Shown here: in pieces, positions 26,508 through 35,859 of the stretch
How the letters are laid out: each line of letters begins with the position of its first letter
Position numbering within the stretch: the first letter of the stretch is position 1
Source of the DNA: Lutibacter oricola
Lineage (GTDB): Bacteria; Bacteroidota; Bacteroidia; Flavobacteriales; Flavobacteriaceae
DNA length: 64,000 nt
Direction: 5' to 3'
Assembly: GCF_900106565.1 (NCBI RefSeq)
Contig: NZ_FNNJ01000001.1
Span: 496,001 to 560,000, forward strand
Translations under genes and position numbers: made by a program
The notes under the pieces: generated by a model
What the model saw: only the letters and a program-made list of their open reading frames with translations
Databases searched by the model: none
What the model was told of the DNA's origin: nothing

Positions 26508-28012
26508 TGAAGAAATTAATTCTTTTAGCAATGCTAACACTTGGAATATTTCAAGTTTCAGCACAAAAACAACCAAATGTAGTTTTTATAGCCATTGATG
26601 ATATAAACGATTGGGTTGGACCTTTAGATGGAAACAAACAAGCTATTACTCCCAATATGGATAAGTTTACCAATGAAGGAGCAATGGTGTTTAAAAATGC
26701 AGTTTGTGCAGCGCCTATTTGTGGACCATCACGTTCTGCAATTCTTTCTGGTTTTATGCCAAATAGAAGCGGTGTATACGGAAATGCTCAGAATATGATT
26801 TATTCTGAATTGGTTAAAAAGAATGCAACACTTCCAGAATATTTTTCAAAAAATGGTTATCATACAATGGCTAACGGGAAAATTTTTCATAAACACGGAG
26901 CTGAATTTGGAACCGATTTTGGTCATTGGGCTTGGGATGAATTTGCGCGTGCTCGTAGATATGAAAAAGATCCTGTGAACAAAAAAAAGTACACAGCTTC
27001 TAAAGCAGGAATTATTAATGGAGTTAAAAACCCTGAGTTTAAAAGCAAGAAAAGTAAATTAAGCTGGGGCCCAACTACCGATTCTTTTGAAGAAACTGTA
27101 GATTATAAAGTTGCCGAATGGGCAACAAAACAATTACAAAAAGATTTTGATAAGCCATTTTTTATGGGAGTTGGTTTTATAAAACCACACTTACCTTGGG
27201 TTGTTCCTCAAGAATTTTTTGATATGTATGATGTTAATAAAATTGAAGCGCCAATTGTTCCTGAAAATGATTTGGATGATATTTTAAAACCAAATGGGCA
27301 AAAAGCATTTCAACCTTCAGGTGAATATAAATGGATTAAAAAACATGGTTTAGAAAAAGAAGCAACAAGAGCTTATTTGGCAAATATTTCATATGTAGAT
27401 GCTTGTTTAGGTGTTGTAATGGATGCATTAGAAAAAAGCGGACATGCAGACAATACTATTGTTGTTATTTGGGGAGATCACGGTTGGCATTTAGGTGAAA
27501 AACAACGTTATCTTAAAAATACTACATGGTTAGAAGCTGTTAAAACTCCGTTGTTTGTGCGACTTCCTGGAATGAAAAAAGCTGAGGTAGTTGATCAAAA
27601 CGTTAGCTTAATTGATTTATACCCAACATTAGTTTCATTGTGTGGATTGCCTGAAAAAAATAACTTAGATGGACATGATTTTTCTAAAATATTGAAAAAA
27701 TCAAATTCAAAATGGGAGCACCCAGGAGTTACTATCACAGCTAGTGGAACTTCAGTGTTAAAAGGAAAATGGCATTATTTGTTAGGTTTAAACGGAACAG
27801 AACAATTGTACAATATTGAAAATGACCCTATGGAATGGGAAAATTTAATTTCAAATGCTAAATACAGATCTATTGCAGATGAATTAAAAAAATCAGTGCC
27901 TAAAAAGCGTCAAACACCAAGTAAAATTCATTTCGATAAAATGAAAAACTATGTTGATGTTGATGCAGATCCTTCAATTAAAAAAACAAGAAACTTAGAT
28001 AAATTAAACTAA
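26507..28012 (+). CDS. Secreted sulfatase (S1), CGPSR active site, iduronate-sulfatase-like
   Basis: A 501-residue enzyme with a type I signal (FQVSAQ). IDDINDWVGPLDGNKQAITPN and PICGPSRSAILSG (formylglycine Cys72) place it beside the sulfatase at 24226. WGDHGWHLGEKQRY is the late metal block. It is about 37 residues longer than its paralogue, with a charged C-terminal tail. Its start codon overlaps the esterase stop. The two paralogues flanking an esterase look like a duplication followed by specialisation on two sulfate positions, which is inference. Confidence 0.93.
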   Translation: MKKLILLAMLTLGIFQVSAQKQPNVVFIAIDDINDWVGPLDGNKQAITPNMDKFTNEGAMVFKNAVCAAPICGPSRSAILSGFMPNRSGVYGNAQNMIYSELVKKNATLPEYFSKNGYHTMANGKIFHKHGAEFGTDFGHWAWDEFARARRYEKDPVNKKKYTASKAGIINGVKNPEFKSKKSKLSWGPTTDSFEETVDYKVAEWATKQLQKDFDKPFFMGVGFIKPHLPWVVPQEFFDMYDVNKIEAPIVPENDLDDILKPNGQKAFQPSGEYKWIKKHGLEKEATRAYLANISYVDACLGVVMDALEKSGHADNTIVVIWGDHGWHLGEKQRYLKNTTWLEAVKTPLFVRLPGMKKAEVVDQNVSLIDLYPTLVSLCGLPEKNNLDGHDFSKILKKSNSKWEHPGVTITASGTSVLKGKWHYLLGLNGTEQLYNIENDPMEWENLISNAKYRSIADELKKSVPKKRQTPSKIHFDKMKNYVDVDADPSIKKTRNLDKLN

Positions 28013-28022
28013 CAACATAATT

Positions 28023-29489
28023 ATGAGTAATAGAAGAAGTTTTATAAAAAAAGCGGGGTTAGGAATTGCCGGTGTTGGTTTAATAGGTTGTGGAAATTCA
28101 CCAATAAATGTTGAAAAATCTGAGGATGGTTATACTTCTGGAACCGTTGTCAAAGGAGATAGAGCTATTGATAAAGTTGCATTAAAAGTAACAACTCCAT
28201 TGTTTTTGCCTTATCACAGTTTATCAACTGTAGCAGAAAAGGGAGGTGGTGCACATTATTATAAAAGTGAATCTTTTGAACATAATCCATTTACAATACC
28301 AGCTTCAGGAATGTCGGGTTCTCCGGTAATTGTTGATGCTAAAGGTAAGTTTGTTGGTTTTATGACTTCTTTTGGGTTTGAAAATTCAACCTTTAGTTTT
28401 GATGGTGTTGAAACATTAACAATTTCTGTTTCTGAAGGTCAAGAATTATTTATTGATGAAAAAGAAAACGGAGACGAAGCTTGGATGCAATACAATTCAA
28501 TTATGATGAAGAGATTGAATTTTAAACCTTACACTTCAATTCCAAAATTTTGGGGAGATGTTGAGTATTGTACTTGGGTTGAGCAGAAAATTCAGTCTAA
28601 AGTAAGAAGAGGGCATTTCAATTTATTAACACACGATTTTGTTGAGACTTATTTAGATAAAATAATTGATTACGGTTATCCGAAAGGGAAAATGACATTA
28701 GATCACGGATGGGGACAATTTCCTGATGGAAGCATAAATTCTGGATTTGGAACTTGGCACGTAGATCCTAAAAAGTTTCCAAATTTTAGAAAAACAATGG
28801 ATATGATTCAAAATAAAGGGTTTACTCCTGGTTTGTGGATTGCTTTTCCTAAAATTCACCATGCAAGTTCTATTGCTCAAAAATATCCTGATATGTTGGG
28901 TAATTGGAAAGCTAGCGGAAAAATAAATAAAGAAAAAGATGAACGCTGGTTAAATCCTAAAGCAGATATTTTTGAATATGCTTCCGAAGTAATTAATAGA
29001 TTTTACTCAATTGGTGTGCGAAAATTCAAAATAGACATGTCTTACAATACGAAATCTGATATGTTACACATTCATAAAGAGTTATACCGAGCAGCTAAAT
29101 TGATAGATCCAACAATTGAAATGGAATTTCATGTTCCAGACATATTTTTTACAAAATTTACCGATGTAACTAGAACAAATGATGTTTGGTTAAATGATAA
29201 ATATGATTGGCCAGCACGTGTAAAAACCCATTATGAAGTTGCTTTTAGATCTTCACCTGGAAGAGCAATTAATTTAGATCATATAGGAGGGAATGATACT
29301 TCTGAAAAGGCATTAACCGAAAAGAATTATTTAAAACATTTAGAGATGTATAAAGGTAAAACAGGTTATCCTTTGGTTTCTGTGTTACCACATCATATAA
29401 GTCAAAAATGTGTAGATGAAACAGGAGATTACTTATGGGATTATGCCAAAGGAGAACGAAAAATAATTTCAGAATTTTATAAAAAATAA
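28023..29489 (+). CDS. Tat-exported lipoprotein GH31/GH36-like glycosidase
   Basis: A 488-residue protein. The N-terminus has a twin-arginine signal (SNRRSFIKKAG) followed by a lipobox (GLIG-C23), so it is probably exported folded and then lipidated. A beta-sandwich (about 45-165) is followed by a TIM barrel with EYCTWVEQK, LDHGWGQFPDG, GFTPGLWIAFPK and KFKIDMSYN. The aspartate of FKID (Asp338) is the likely nucleophile by analogy with GH31/GH36 enzymes, and an Asp in LDHIGGND is a candidate acid/base. These families commonly act on alpha-galactosides or alpha-glucosides; an alpha-galactosidase role fits the locus but is inferred. It is the last gene before the repeat element at 29498. Confidence 0.7.
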   Translation: MSNRRSFIKKAGLGIAGVGLIGCGNSPINVEKSEDGYTSGTVVKGDRAIDKVALKVTTPLFLPYHSLSTVAEKGGGAHYYKSESFEHNPFTIPASGMSGSPVIVDAKGKFVGFMTSFGFENSTFSFDGVETLTISVSEGQELFIDEKENGDEAWMQYNSIMMKRLNFKPYTSIPKFWGDVEYCTWVEQKIQSKVRRGHFNLLTHDFVETYLDKIIDYGYPKGKMTLDHGWGQFPDGSINSGFGTWHVDPKKFPNFRKTMDMIQNKGFTPGLWIAFPKIHHASSIAQKYPDMLGNWKASGKINKEKDERWLNPKADIFEYASEVINRFYSIGVRKFKIDMSYNTKSDMLHIHKELYRAAKLIDPTIEMEFHVPDIFFTKFTDVTRTNDVWLNDKYDWPARVKTHYEVAFRSSPGRAINLDHIGGNDTSEKALTEKNYLKHLEMYKGKTGYPLVSVLPHHISQKCVDETGDYLWDYAKGERKIISEFYKK

Positions 29490-29497
29490 ATGTCTTT

Positions 29498-29613
29498 TGT
29501 CATTCTGAATCTTTCGACTGCCGCTTAAGACAGGCTAAAGTGAAGAATCTCATGCTGCCGTAGGCAATTGAAATTTGAAATTGACTGTCATTCCTGACTT
29601 CGCAGGAATGACA
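29498..29613. repeat. Palindromic REP-like repeat element
   Basis: The element opens with TTGTCATTCTGAA (29498-29510) and ends with GGAATGACAA, an outer inverted repeat. Its right end is a perfect 11-bp hairpin, TGTCATTCCTG (29586-29596) and CAGGAATGACA (29603-29613), with a 6-base loop. Short non-coding elements with GTCATTC termini are scattered in many Flavobacteriia. It may also stop transcription after the GH31/36-like gene, although there is no T-tract. Confidence 0.7.
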
Positions 29614-29652
29614 AATAGATAATAAAAAAGAAAATCAAAAAAACAATTAAGA

Positions 29653-31107
29653 ATGTTTCAGAATAAAAGAATAGCTCAATTTTTAACGGTTGCACTGTTA
29701 CTTGTATCAAGTTTTTTAGGTCAAAGTCAAAATAATAAATCTAAACCAAACATAATATACATTTTGGCCGATGATTTAGGCTATGGAGATTTAAGTTGTT
29801 ACGGACAAGTAAATTTTCAAACCCCAAACATTGATAAGTTAGCTGATAATGGAATGAAATTTACACAACATTACAGTGGCTCTACTGTTTGTGCTCCTTC
29901 TCGTTCTTCGTTAATGACTGGTCAACATACAGGTCACACACCAATTAGAGGAAACAAAGAGTTAAAAAATAGAGAAGGGCAAACACCAATGCCGGCGAGT
30001 TCTTATACTATTGCTGAAATGTTAAAAGAAGCTGGTTATACAACAGGTGCTTTTGGTAAATGGGGATTGGGTTTTATTGGTTCTGAAGGCGATGCTATAA
30101 ATCAAGGTTTTGATGAGTTTTATGGCTACAATTGCCAACGAATGGCACATAGATATTATCCACCTTACTTATGGAAAAATGATGAAAAAGTTATTTTAGA
30201 AGGAAACGATTGGACAAACACAATAACCTATGCTCCAGATAAAATTCAAGATGCAACGTTAGAATTTATTGAAGACAATAAAGACGAACCATTTTTTGCT
30301 TATGTACCAATTGTTTTGCCTCACGCAGAATTAATTTCACCACAAGATTCAATTTTAAAAAAGTATCAAGGTAAATTTAAAGAGGTTCCATATACGCAGC
30401 CTTATGCTTCAGATTATGGCCCAGATATTCAAAAAAATAAGTATTGTACTCAAAAAGAGCCAAAAGCAGTATTTGCTTCTATGATTGATAGAACCGATGT
30501 ATATGTTGGTCAAATTATGGATAAAGTAAAAGAGTTAGGTATTGAAGACAATACCATTATAATTTTTACAAGTGATAATGGTCCGCACGCTGCTGGTGGT
30601 GCAAATCCAGAATATTTTAATAGTGCAGGTGGTTTAAAAGGAATGAAAAGAGATTTATATGAAGGTGGTGTTAGAGCGCCTTTTATTGTTTCTTGGCCAA
30701 CAAAGGTAAAAGCAGGAACTGTTTCAAATCATGTTTCTGCATTTTGGGATATGATGCCAACATTTGCAGAAATAGTTGGTGTAGAAAAACCTTCAACTAC
30801 CGATGGAATTTCATTGCTACCAAGTTTATTGCAGAAGCCAGATCAGAAGCAACACGAATATTTGTATTGGGAGTTTAACCATAAAGGTGGAAAACAAGCA
30901 GTAAGAAAAGGAGATTGGAAAGGAGTTGTTTATAATGTGCTTAAAAATAAAAAAGCAAAAATTGAATTGTACAATTTGGCTGAAGATCCTTCAGAAAGCA
31001 ACAATATAGCTGATAAACATCCAGAAATTTTAGCTGAAATTGCCCAAATTATGAAAACTGCTCACGTAGAATCTGAATTGTTTCCATTTAAGTTAAAGCA
31101 AAAGTAG
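29653..31107 (+). CDS. Secreted sulfatase (S1), CAPSR active site
   Basis: A 484-residue enzyme with a type I signal (FLGQSQ). ADDLGYGDLSCYG carries the Asp pair (40-41), with formylglycine Cys80 in CAPSRSSLMTGQHTGHTPIRGN. This last string is typical of arylsulfatase A-like enzymes of marine and gut Bacteroidetes. FGKWGLGF and TSDNGPHAAGG complete the site. It ends one base before the GH2 gene at 31109, so the two are tightly coupled, which suggests that desulfation precedes release of the galactose by that GH2. Confidence 0.94.
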   Translation: MFQNKRIAQFLTVALLLVSSFLGQSQNNKSKPNIIYILADDLGYGDLSCYGQVNFQTPNIDKLADNGMKFTQHYSGSTVCAPSRSSLMTGQHTGHTPIRGNKELKNREGQTPMPASSYTIAEMLKEAGYTTGAFGKWGLGFIGSEGDAINQGFDEFYGYNCQRMAHRYYPPYLWKNDEKVILEGNDWTNTITYAPDKIQDATLEFIEDNKDEPFFAYVPIVLPHAELISPQDSILKKYQGKFKEVPYTQPYASDYGPDIQKNKYCTQKEPKAVFASMIDRTDVYVGQIMDKVKELGIEDNTIIIFTSDNGPHAAGGANPEYFNSAGGLKGMKRDLYEGGVRAPFIVSWPTKVKAGTVSNHVSAFWDMMPTFAEIVGVEKPSTTDGISLLPSLLQKPDQKQHEYLYWEFNHKGGKQAVRKGDWKGVVYNVLKNKKAKIELYNLAEDPSESNNIADKHPEILAEIAQIMKTAHVESELFPFKLKQK

Positions 31108-31108
31108 T

Positions 31109-34100
31109 ATGAAGGTTAAAATAAGTGTTTTTCTAGTGCTGTTTTCAATGTCGTTGGCTGCACAACAGCGGTTAAATTTTGATAAAGATTGGAAATTTAT
31201 TCAACAAGATGTAAAAGGAGCTGAACAAGTAAATTGGAATGATAGTTCTTGGAGAACGTTAGATGTGCCACACGATTGGAGTATTGAAGGAGAGTATAGT
31301 GAAGAAAACCCAATGGGCGGACAATGTGGTTATTTACCTGCCGGATTTGGTTGGTACCGTAAAACCATTGATGTTCCAAAAGAATGGAAAGGAAAACACG
31401 TAGAAATTTCGTTTGATGGAGTTTTTATGAATAGCACCGTTTGGGCTAATGGTAGAGAATTAGGAACGCGACCTTATGGTTGGATTTCTTTTAATTATGA
31501 TATTACTGAAGAAGTAACTAATTCAAACAAAATAACATTTGCAGTTCGTGTAGATAATAACAAACAACCAGCGGCTCGTTGGTATACAGGTAGCGGAATT
31601 TATGCTCATACGTGGATTGAAGTTAAAAACAATATTCACATTCCAAAAGATGGAATTTTCATTAAAACAAAGGGAAATAAAGTTACTATCGAAACTGAAT
31701 TGAATAGCAAATTTTCAAAAGCTAAAAAAGTACAATTAGCTACTTCAATTATAAATAATGAAGGTAAAGTTGTTGCTAAAACTTCAAAAAAAGTAAAACT
31801 TCAAAATAAAGATATTTTAACGCAAGAATTAGAAATTGACAATCCTAAATTATGGTCTGTTGAAGCTCCCGATTTGTATATGGTTTTAAGTGAAGTTAAA
31901 GTTGGAAAAACGGTTCTTCATACTGAAAAAACAAAATTTGGAGTTCGAGATATTGAGTGGAAGGTTGAAACAGGAATGTGGCTAAACGGAAAAAATGTAA
32001 AGTTGCAAGGTGTTTGTAATCATCAAGATGCAGGAGCTTTGGGAGCGGCAGTTCCAGATAGAATTCTTCGTTTTAGAATAAAGCAATTAAAAGATATGGG
32101 GGTGAATGCCATAAGAACTTCTCACAATCCACAAACACCAATTTTTTACGACTTATGCGATGAGTTGGGTATGATGGTAATGGACGAAATTTTTGATGGC
32201 TGGTTAAAAAAAGCAGCCAACGATTATGGAGCACATAGCTTTAATGAATGGTGGAAACGCGATGTTACCGATTGGATTAAAAGAGATAGAAATCACCCTT
32301 CAATTATAATTTATAGTGTAGGTAACGAAACACACGGAGAAATTGGGAAGGATTTAGTTGAAACTTGTCATAAATTAGACAATACGCGTTTGGTAACTTC
32401 TGGACATTCAAGCTCGGAATATATGGATGTTTATGGAGTAAACGGTCACAGTGAAAAAATGGGCTTTTTTGATGAATTGGATGAAAAAGGACCATTTTTT
32501 ATTGGTACAGAAAATACGCATACTTGGCAAGTACGAGGATTTTACAGAACAAAAACGTGGTTTAGAGATGGATTTCCAAGTAAAAAACAAAGACCATATC
32601 CACTGCCAGATTTAACTGAAAAAGAAGTGTTTTCACACGATTGGACTACCAATTTAAACAGGCAAAATCCTAAGCAAATATTTAATTCTAGTTATGATAA
32701 TGCAATGGTCCGAGTTTCATCAAGATTAAATATTGAGCAGTTAAGAGACATTCCGAAATATGCAGGTTCTTTTCGTTGGACGGGTTACGATTATATTGGT
32801 GAAGCAAGTTATGTTCACGGTGGTTGGCCATTTAAATCGTTTATGGGTGGAGCAATAGATATAGCTAATTTTGAAAAAGATTTGTTCTATTTATACCAAA
32901 GTCAGTGGACAACAAAACCAATGGTGCATATTTTACCGCATTGGACACATCCAAAAGTTGAGTTGGGAACCAATATTCCGGTTTGGGTATATTCAAATTG
33001 CGATAAAGTTGAATTATTTTTTAATGGAACTTCATTAGGGAAACAAAAACCAGGTTTAGCTTGGGATAAAATGCAATGCCAATGGATGATACCGTGGAAA
33101 CCAGGAGAATTAAAAGCTGTTGGTTATAAAAATGGAAAAGCTGTTTCAGAAAAAATAATTAGAACTGCCAATGCTCCTTCAAAAATAAAATTAACTGTAG
33201 ATGGTGAGCCTTTAAATTCAAAAGGAAAAGATATTGTTCAGGTTAGAGTTACAACTACTGATAAGGATGGAGAAATGTATCCTTATGGCGAAAATAGAAC
33301 ATATTTTAAAGTGCTAGGAGCAGGAAAAATTAAAGCCTTAGATAATGGAAGCCCAGTTGATGTTGAAAAACATTTTGAAGCTGAAAACCGAATTGCTTTT
33401 TATGGTTTAACTCGTGCTTATATTGAATCTTTTGAAGGTAATGAGCCGGTAACTTTATTGGCAAGTTGTATTTTGGGTGAAAAGAAACAAATAACATCAA
33501 ACAAAGTTAGTATAGATACACAATTACTGGCTTTAAGAGGAAAACTTCCAAAGACTAAAATTGAAGTTTTTTATACTGTTGATGGTTCAACTCCAACAAT
33601 AAAATCAAAAAAATATAGTCAATCGTTTTCAGTTGAATTAGGAACTACGGTAAAAGCGCTGGTTGTTTTAAACGGAAAAGAAGTTCAGCAATTAGAAGAA
33701 AAGTTTGCTAAAATAGAAGGTTTTGTTTGGAATGAAATTCAGAATGAATATATAATTGCAGGAGAACAAGCCGAAGATGCAAAATTAATGGATGCTCAAA
33801 TTTCAAAAAAAGGAGCAAAATTCAACGGAAAAGGGTTTGTAAAATTTGACAAAAAAATAGGAGCTTCTATTGAATGGTATCAAGAAAACGATGGTGGTGC
33901 TGGCGAGGCGGATTTATACATTCGTTATAGCAGCAAAGTTGATGGTAAAGGAGGAACTTACATTAAAGTAATTGTTAATGATGAGGTTGTAAATGATAAA
34001 TTGTTTTTAAGAAATACAAGAAATCAAGGAGGTAGATGGAACAAAGCAAAACAGTCTATTCAATTAAAAAGAGGAGCAAATACGGTAAAGTTAGTTTCTG

Positions 34101-34144
34101 TTGGTAATTCAGGTGTTTATATTGATGAGATCCTTATAAATTAA
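31109..34144 (+). CDS. Large GH2 beta-galactosidase with C-terminal CBM-like domain
   Basis: A 1011-residue exported enzyme (signal ending SLAAQ). It has the sugar-binding jelly roll (about 22-175, with VPHDWSIEG and FGWYRK), an immunoglobulin-like domain (about 180-282) and a TIM barrel (about 283-600). GVCNHQDAG marks the barrel, Asn406-Glu407 in VGNETHG is the acid/base, and Glu468 in GTENTH is the probable nucleophile. Further beta domains follow, including a chitobiase-like segment (FYTVDGSTPTI, about 815-845) and a terminal CBM6/35-like sandwich (about 885-1011). It belongs to a different GH2 branch from the two coiled-coil GH2 enzymes in this window. Likely role: exo-beta-galactosidase on desulfated chains. 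Confidence 0.93.
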   Translation: MKVKISVFLVLFSMSLAAQQRLNFDKDWKFIQQDVKGAEQVNWNDSSWRTLDVPHDWSIEGEYSEENPMGGQCGYLPAGFGWYRKTIDVPKEWKGKHVEISFDGVFMNSTVWANGRELGTRPYGWISFNYDITEEVTNSNKITFAVRVDNNKQPAARWYTGSGIYAHTWIEVKNNIHIPKDGIFIKTKGNKVTIETELNSKFSKAKKVQLATSIINNEGKVVAKTSKKVKLQNKDILTQELEIDNPKLWSVEAPDLYMVLSEVKVGKTVLHTEKTKFGVRDIEWKVETGMWLNGKNVKLQGVCNHQDAGALGAAVPDRILRFRIKQLKDMGVNAIRTSHNPQTPIFYDLCDELGMMVMDEIFDGWLKKAANDYGAHSFNEWWKRDVTDWIKRDRNHPSIIIYSVGNETHGEIGKDLVETCHKLDNTRLVTSGHSSSEYMDVYGVNGHSEKMGFFDELDEKGPFFIGTENTHTWQVRGFYRTKTWFRDGFPSKKQRPYPLPDLTEKEVFSHDWTTNLNRQNPKQIFNSSYDNAMVRVSSRLNIEQLRDIPKYAGSFRWTGYDYIGEASYVHGGWPFKSFMGGAIDIANFEKDLFYLYQSQWTTKPMVHILPHWTHPKVELGTNIPVWVYSNCDKVELFFNGTSLGKQKPGLAWDKMQCQWMIPWKPGELKAVGYKNGKAVSEKIIRTANAPSKIKLTVDGEPLNSKGKDIVQVRVTTTDKDGEMYPYGENRTYFKVLGAGKIKALDNGSPVDVEKHFEAENRIAFYGLTRAYIESFEGNEPVTLLASCILGEKKQITSNKVSIDTQLLALRGKLPKTKIEVFYTVDGSTPTIKSKKYSQSFSVELGTTVKALVVLNGKEVQQLEEKFAKIEGFVWNEIQNEYIIAGEQAEDAKLMDAQISKKGAKFNGKGFVKFDKKIGASIEWYQENDGGAGEADLYIRYSSKVDGKGGTYIKVIVNDEVVNDKLFLRNTRNQGGRWNKAKQSIQLKRGANTVKLVSVGNSGVYIDEILIN

Positions 34145-34165
34145 AATAAACTTAATTTTTATCAA

Positions 34166-35731
34166 ATGAAAAACAATATAATTTTATTAGGAGTTTTTAT
34201 GTTCTCTGCATTTTTTATGAATGCTCAACAAAGCATTAAAAAGCCAAACATTATTTACATACTTGCAGATGATATGGGCCCAGGAGATGTAAAGGCGTAT
34301 AATAAAGATTCTAAAATTTCAACTCCAAATATAGATCGCTTAGCCAAAGAAGGTGTTAAATTTATGGATGCTCATACGAGTTCTGGTGTTTGTACACCTA
34401 CTCGTTATGGAATTTTAACAGGTCAATATTCTTGGAGAACTTCAACGTTAAAAAAAGGAGTATTAGGCGGGCATAGTAAGCATTTAATTAATGTTGAAAG
34501 AGAAACCGTTGCAAGTATGTTGAAAAAACAAGGATATAAAACTGCTTGTGTTGGAAAATGGCACTTAGGTATGGATTGGAAACTGATAAATCCAACTACA
34601 TCGTCAAGGGTAAAACCGAACAATGTAGAGATGAATGTTCCAATTAAAAACGGGCCTAATGCAAATGGTTTTGATTATTATTTTGGAATTTCTGCATCGT
34701 TAAATATGAACCCACATGTGTTTATTGAAAACGATAAAGCACTAGGAACTTTTGAATATTTAAAAGATCAAGAAGCCTTAAAAAACAGAGGTTATATTGG
34801 AGCAAAACCAGGTTGGTCTGCTAAAGAGTTTGAGCAAGATGAAGTGTTGTCAACATTTACTAAAAAAACATGTGATTGGATCAAAGAGAACTCAAACGAA
34901 CCATTTTTTGTGTATATGCCTTTAAATGCACCACATTCACCAATTGTTCCTAGTAAAGATTTTATAGGTAAAAGTGGTTTAAACGATCACGGAGATTTTT
35001 GTATGGAAACTGATTGGGCAGTTGGAGAAATTCTAAAAACATTGGATGAACAAGGAATTGCAGATAATACTATTGTAATATTTACTGCAGATAATGGAAC
35101 TTCGCCTAAAGCAGGTTTTCCTGTTATGGCAAAAAAAGGGCATCATTCTAGTTGGGTTTATAGAGGAATGAAAGGTACAAACTGGGAAGGTGGACATAGA
35201 GTTCCTTTTGTAGTGCGTTGGCCTAATAAGGTTGAAAAAAATCAAGTTTCAAACCAGTTAATTTGCACAACAGATTTAATGGCTACTTGTGCTGAAGTTT
35301 TAAATATTAATTTAAATGATAATGAAGGTGAAGATAGTGTAAGTTTTTTGCCTGCTTTAAAAGATAAAACGATTCCAGTCTTAAAAGATAGAGCTGTAAT
35401 TCATCATTCAGATGTTGGAATCTTTTCTGTTCGTTATGGAAAATGGAAATTAATGTTTGATAATTATGGAGGTTCAAAAAGAGGAGATCCTAGAAAAGAT
35501 GAACCAATACAAAACACTGCCGAGTTACTATTGTTTGATATGGGAAATGACGCTGTTGAAAATGTAAATTTAGCTTCAAAATACCCAGAAATTGTTGAAA
35601 AATTAAAAAAGAAATTGGCTCAAGTTATAAAAGATGGTCGTAGTACTTCTGGAAAAAAACAACCAACAGATCTAAATGATGCAACGGTTAAATGGCCACA
35701 AGTTAAAGTAGTAAAAGAGTATTTGTTCTAG
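34166..35731 (+). CDS. Secreted sulfatase (S1), CTPTR active site
   Basis: A 521-residue enzyme with a type I signal (FFMNAQ). ADDMGPGDVKAYN, formylglycine Cys76 in CTPTRYGILTGQYSWR, CVGKWHLGMDW, NAPHSP and TADNGTSPKAGF follow the arylsulfatase A plan. The YGILTGQYSWR string is typical of enzymes acting on sulfated galactose or N-acetylgalactosamine in known branches; the actual position here is unknown. It follows the GH2 gene by 21 bases, and a 128-base gap then separates it from the GH110 gene. Confidence 0.94.
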   Translation: MKNNIILLGVFMFSAFFMNAQQSIKKPNIIYILADDMGPGDVKAYNKDSKISTPNIDRLAKEGVKFMDAHTSSGVCTPTRYGILTGQYSWRTSTLKKGVLGGHSKHLINVERETVASMLKKQGYKTACVGKWHLGMDWKLINPTTSSRVKPNNVEMNVPIKNGPNANGFDYYFGISASLNMNPHVFIENDKALGTFEYLKDQEALKNRGYIGAKPGWSAKEFEQDEVLSTFTKKTCDWIKENSNEPFFVYMPLNAPHSPIVPSKDFIGKSGLNDHGDFCMETDWAVGEILKTLDEQGIADNTIVIFTADNGTSPKAGFPVMAKKGHHSSWVYRGMKGTNWEGGHRVPFVVRWPNKVEKNQVSNQLICTTDLMATCAEVLNINLNDNEGEDSVSFLPALKDKTIPVLKDRAVIHHSDVGIFSVRYGKWKLMFDNYGGSKRGDPRKDEPIQNTAELLLFDMGNDAVENVNLASKYPEIVEKLKKKLAQVIKDGRSTSGKKQPTDLNDATVKWPQVKVVKEYLF

Positions 35732-35859
35732 TATTTTAACTGTTTGCAACGTTATTCTTTACACATACATACGTATTTTGAATTAAGGAATACATTATCC
35801 TAAAATATGATAACGATATTGCAGGTGTAATTATAGAAGAAAATTAAAAGACTAATTAA

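Noticed and set aside
29490-29652. A CRISPR repeat or insertion sequence at the GTCATTC repeats
   Set aside because: There is only one compact palindromic element, no regular spacers and no transposase frame.
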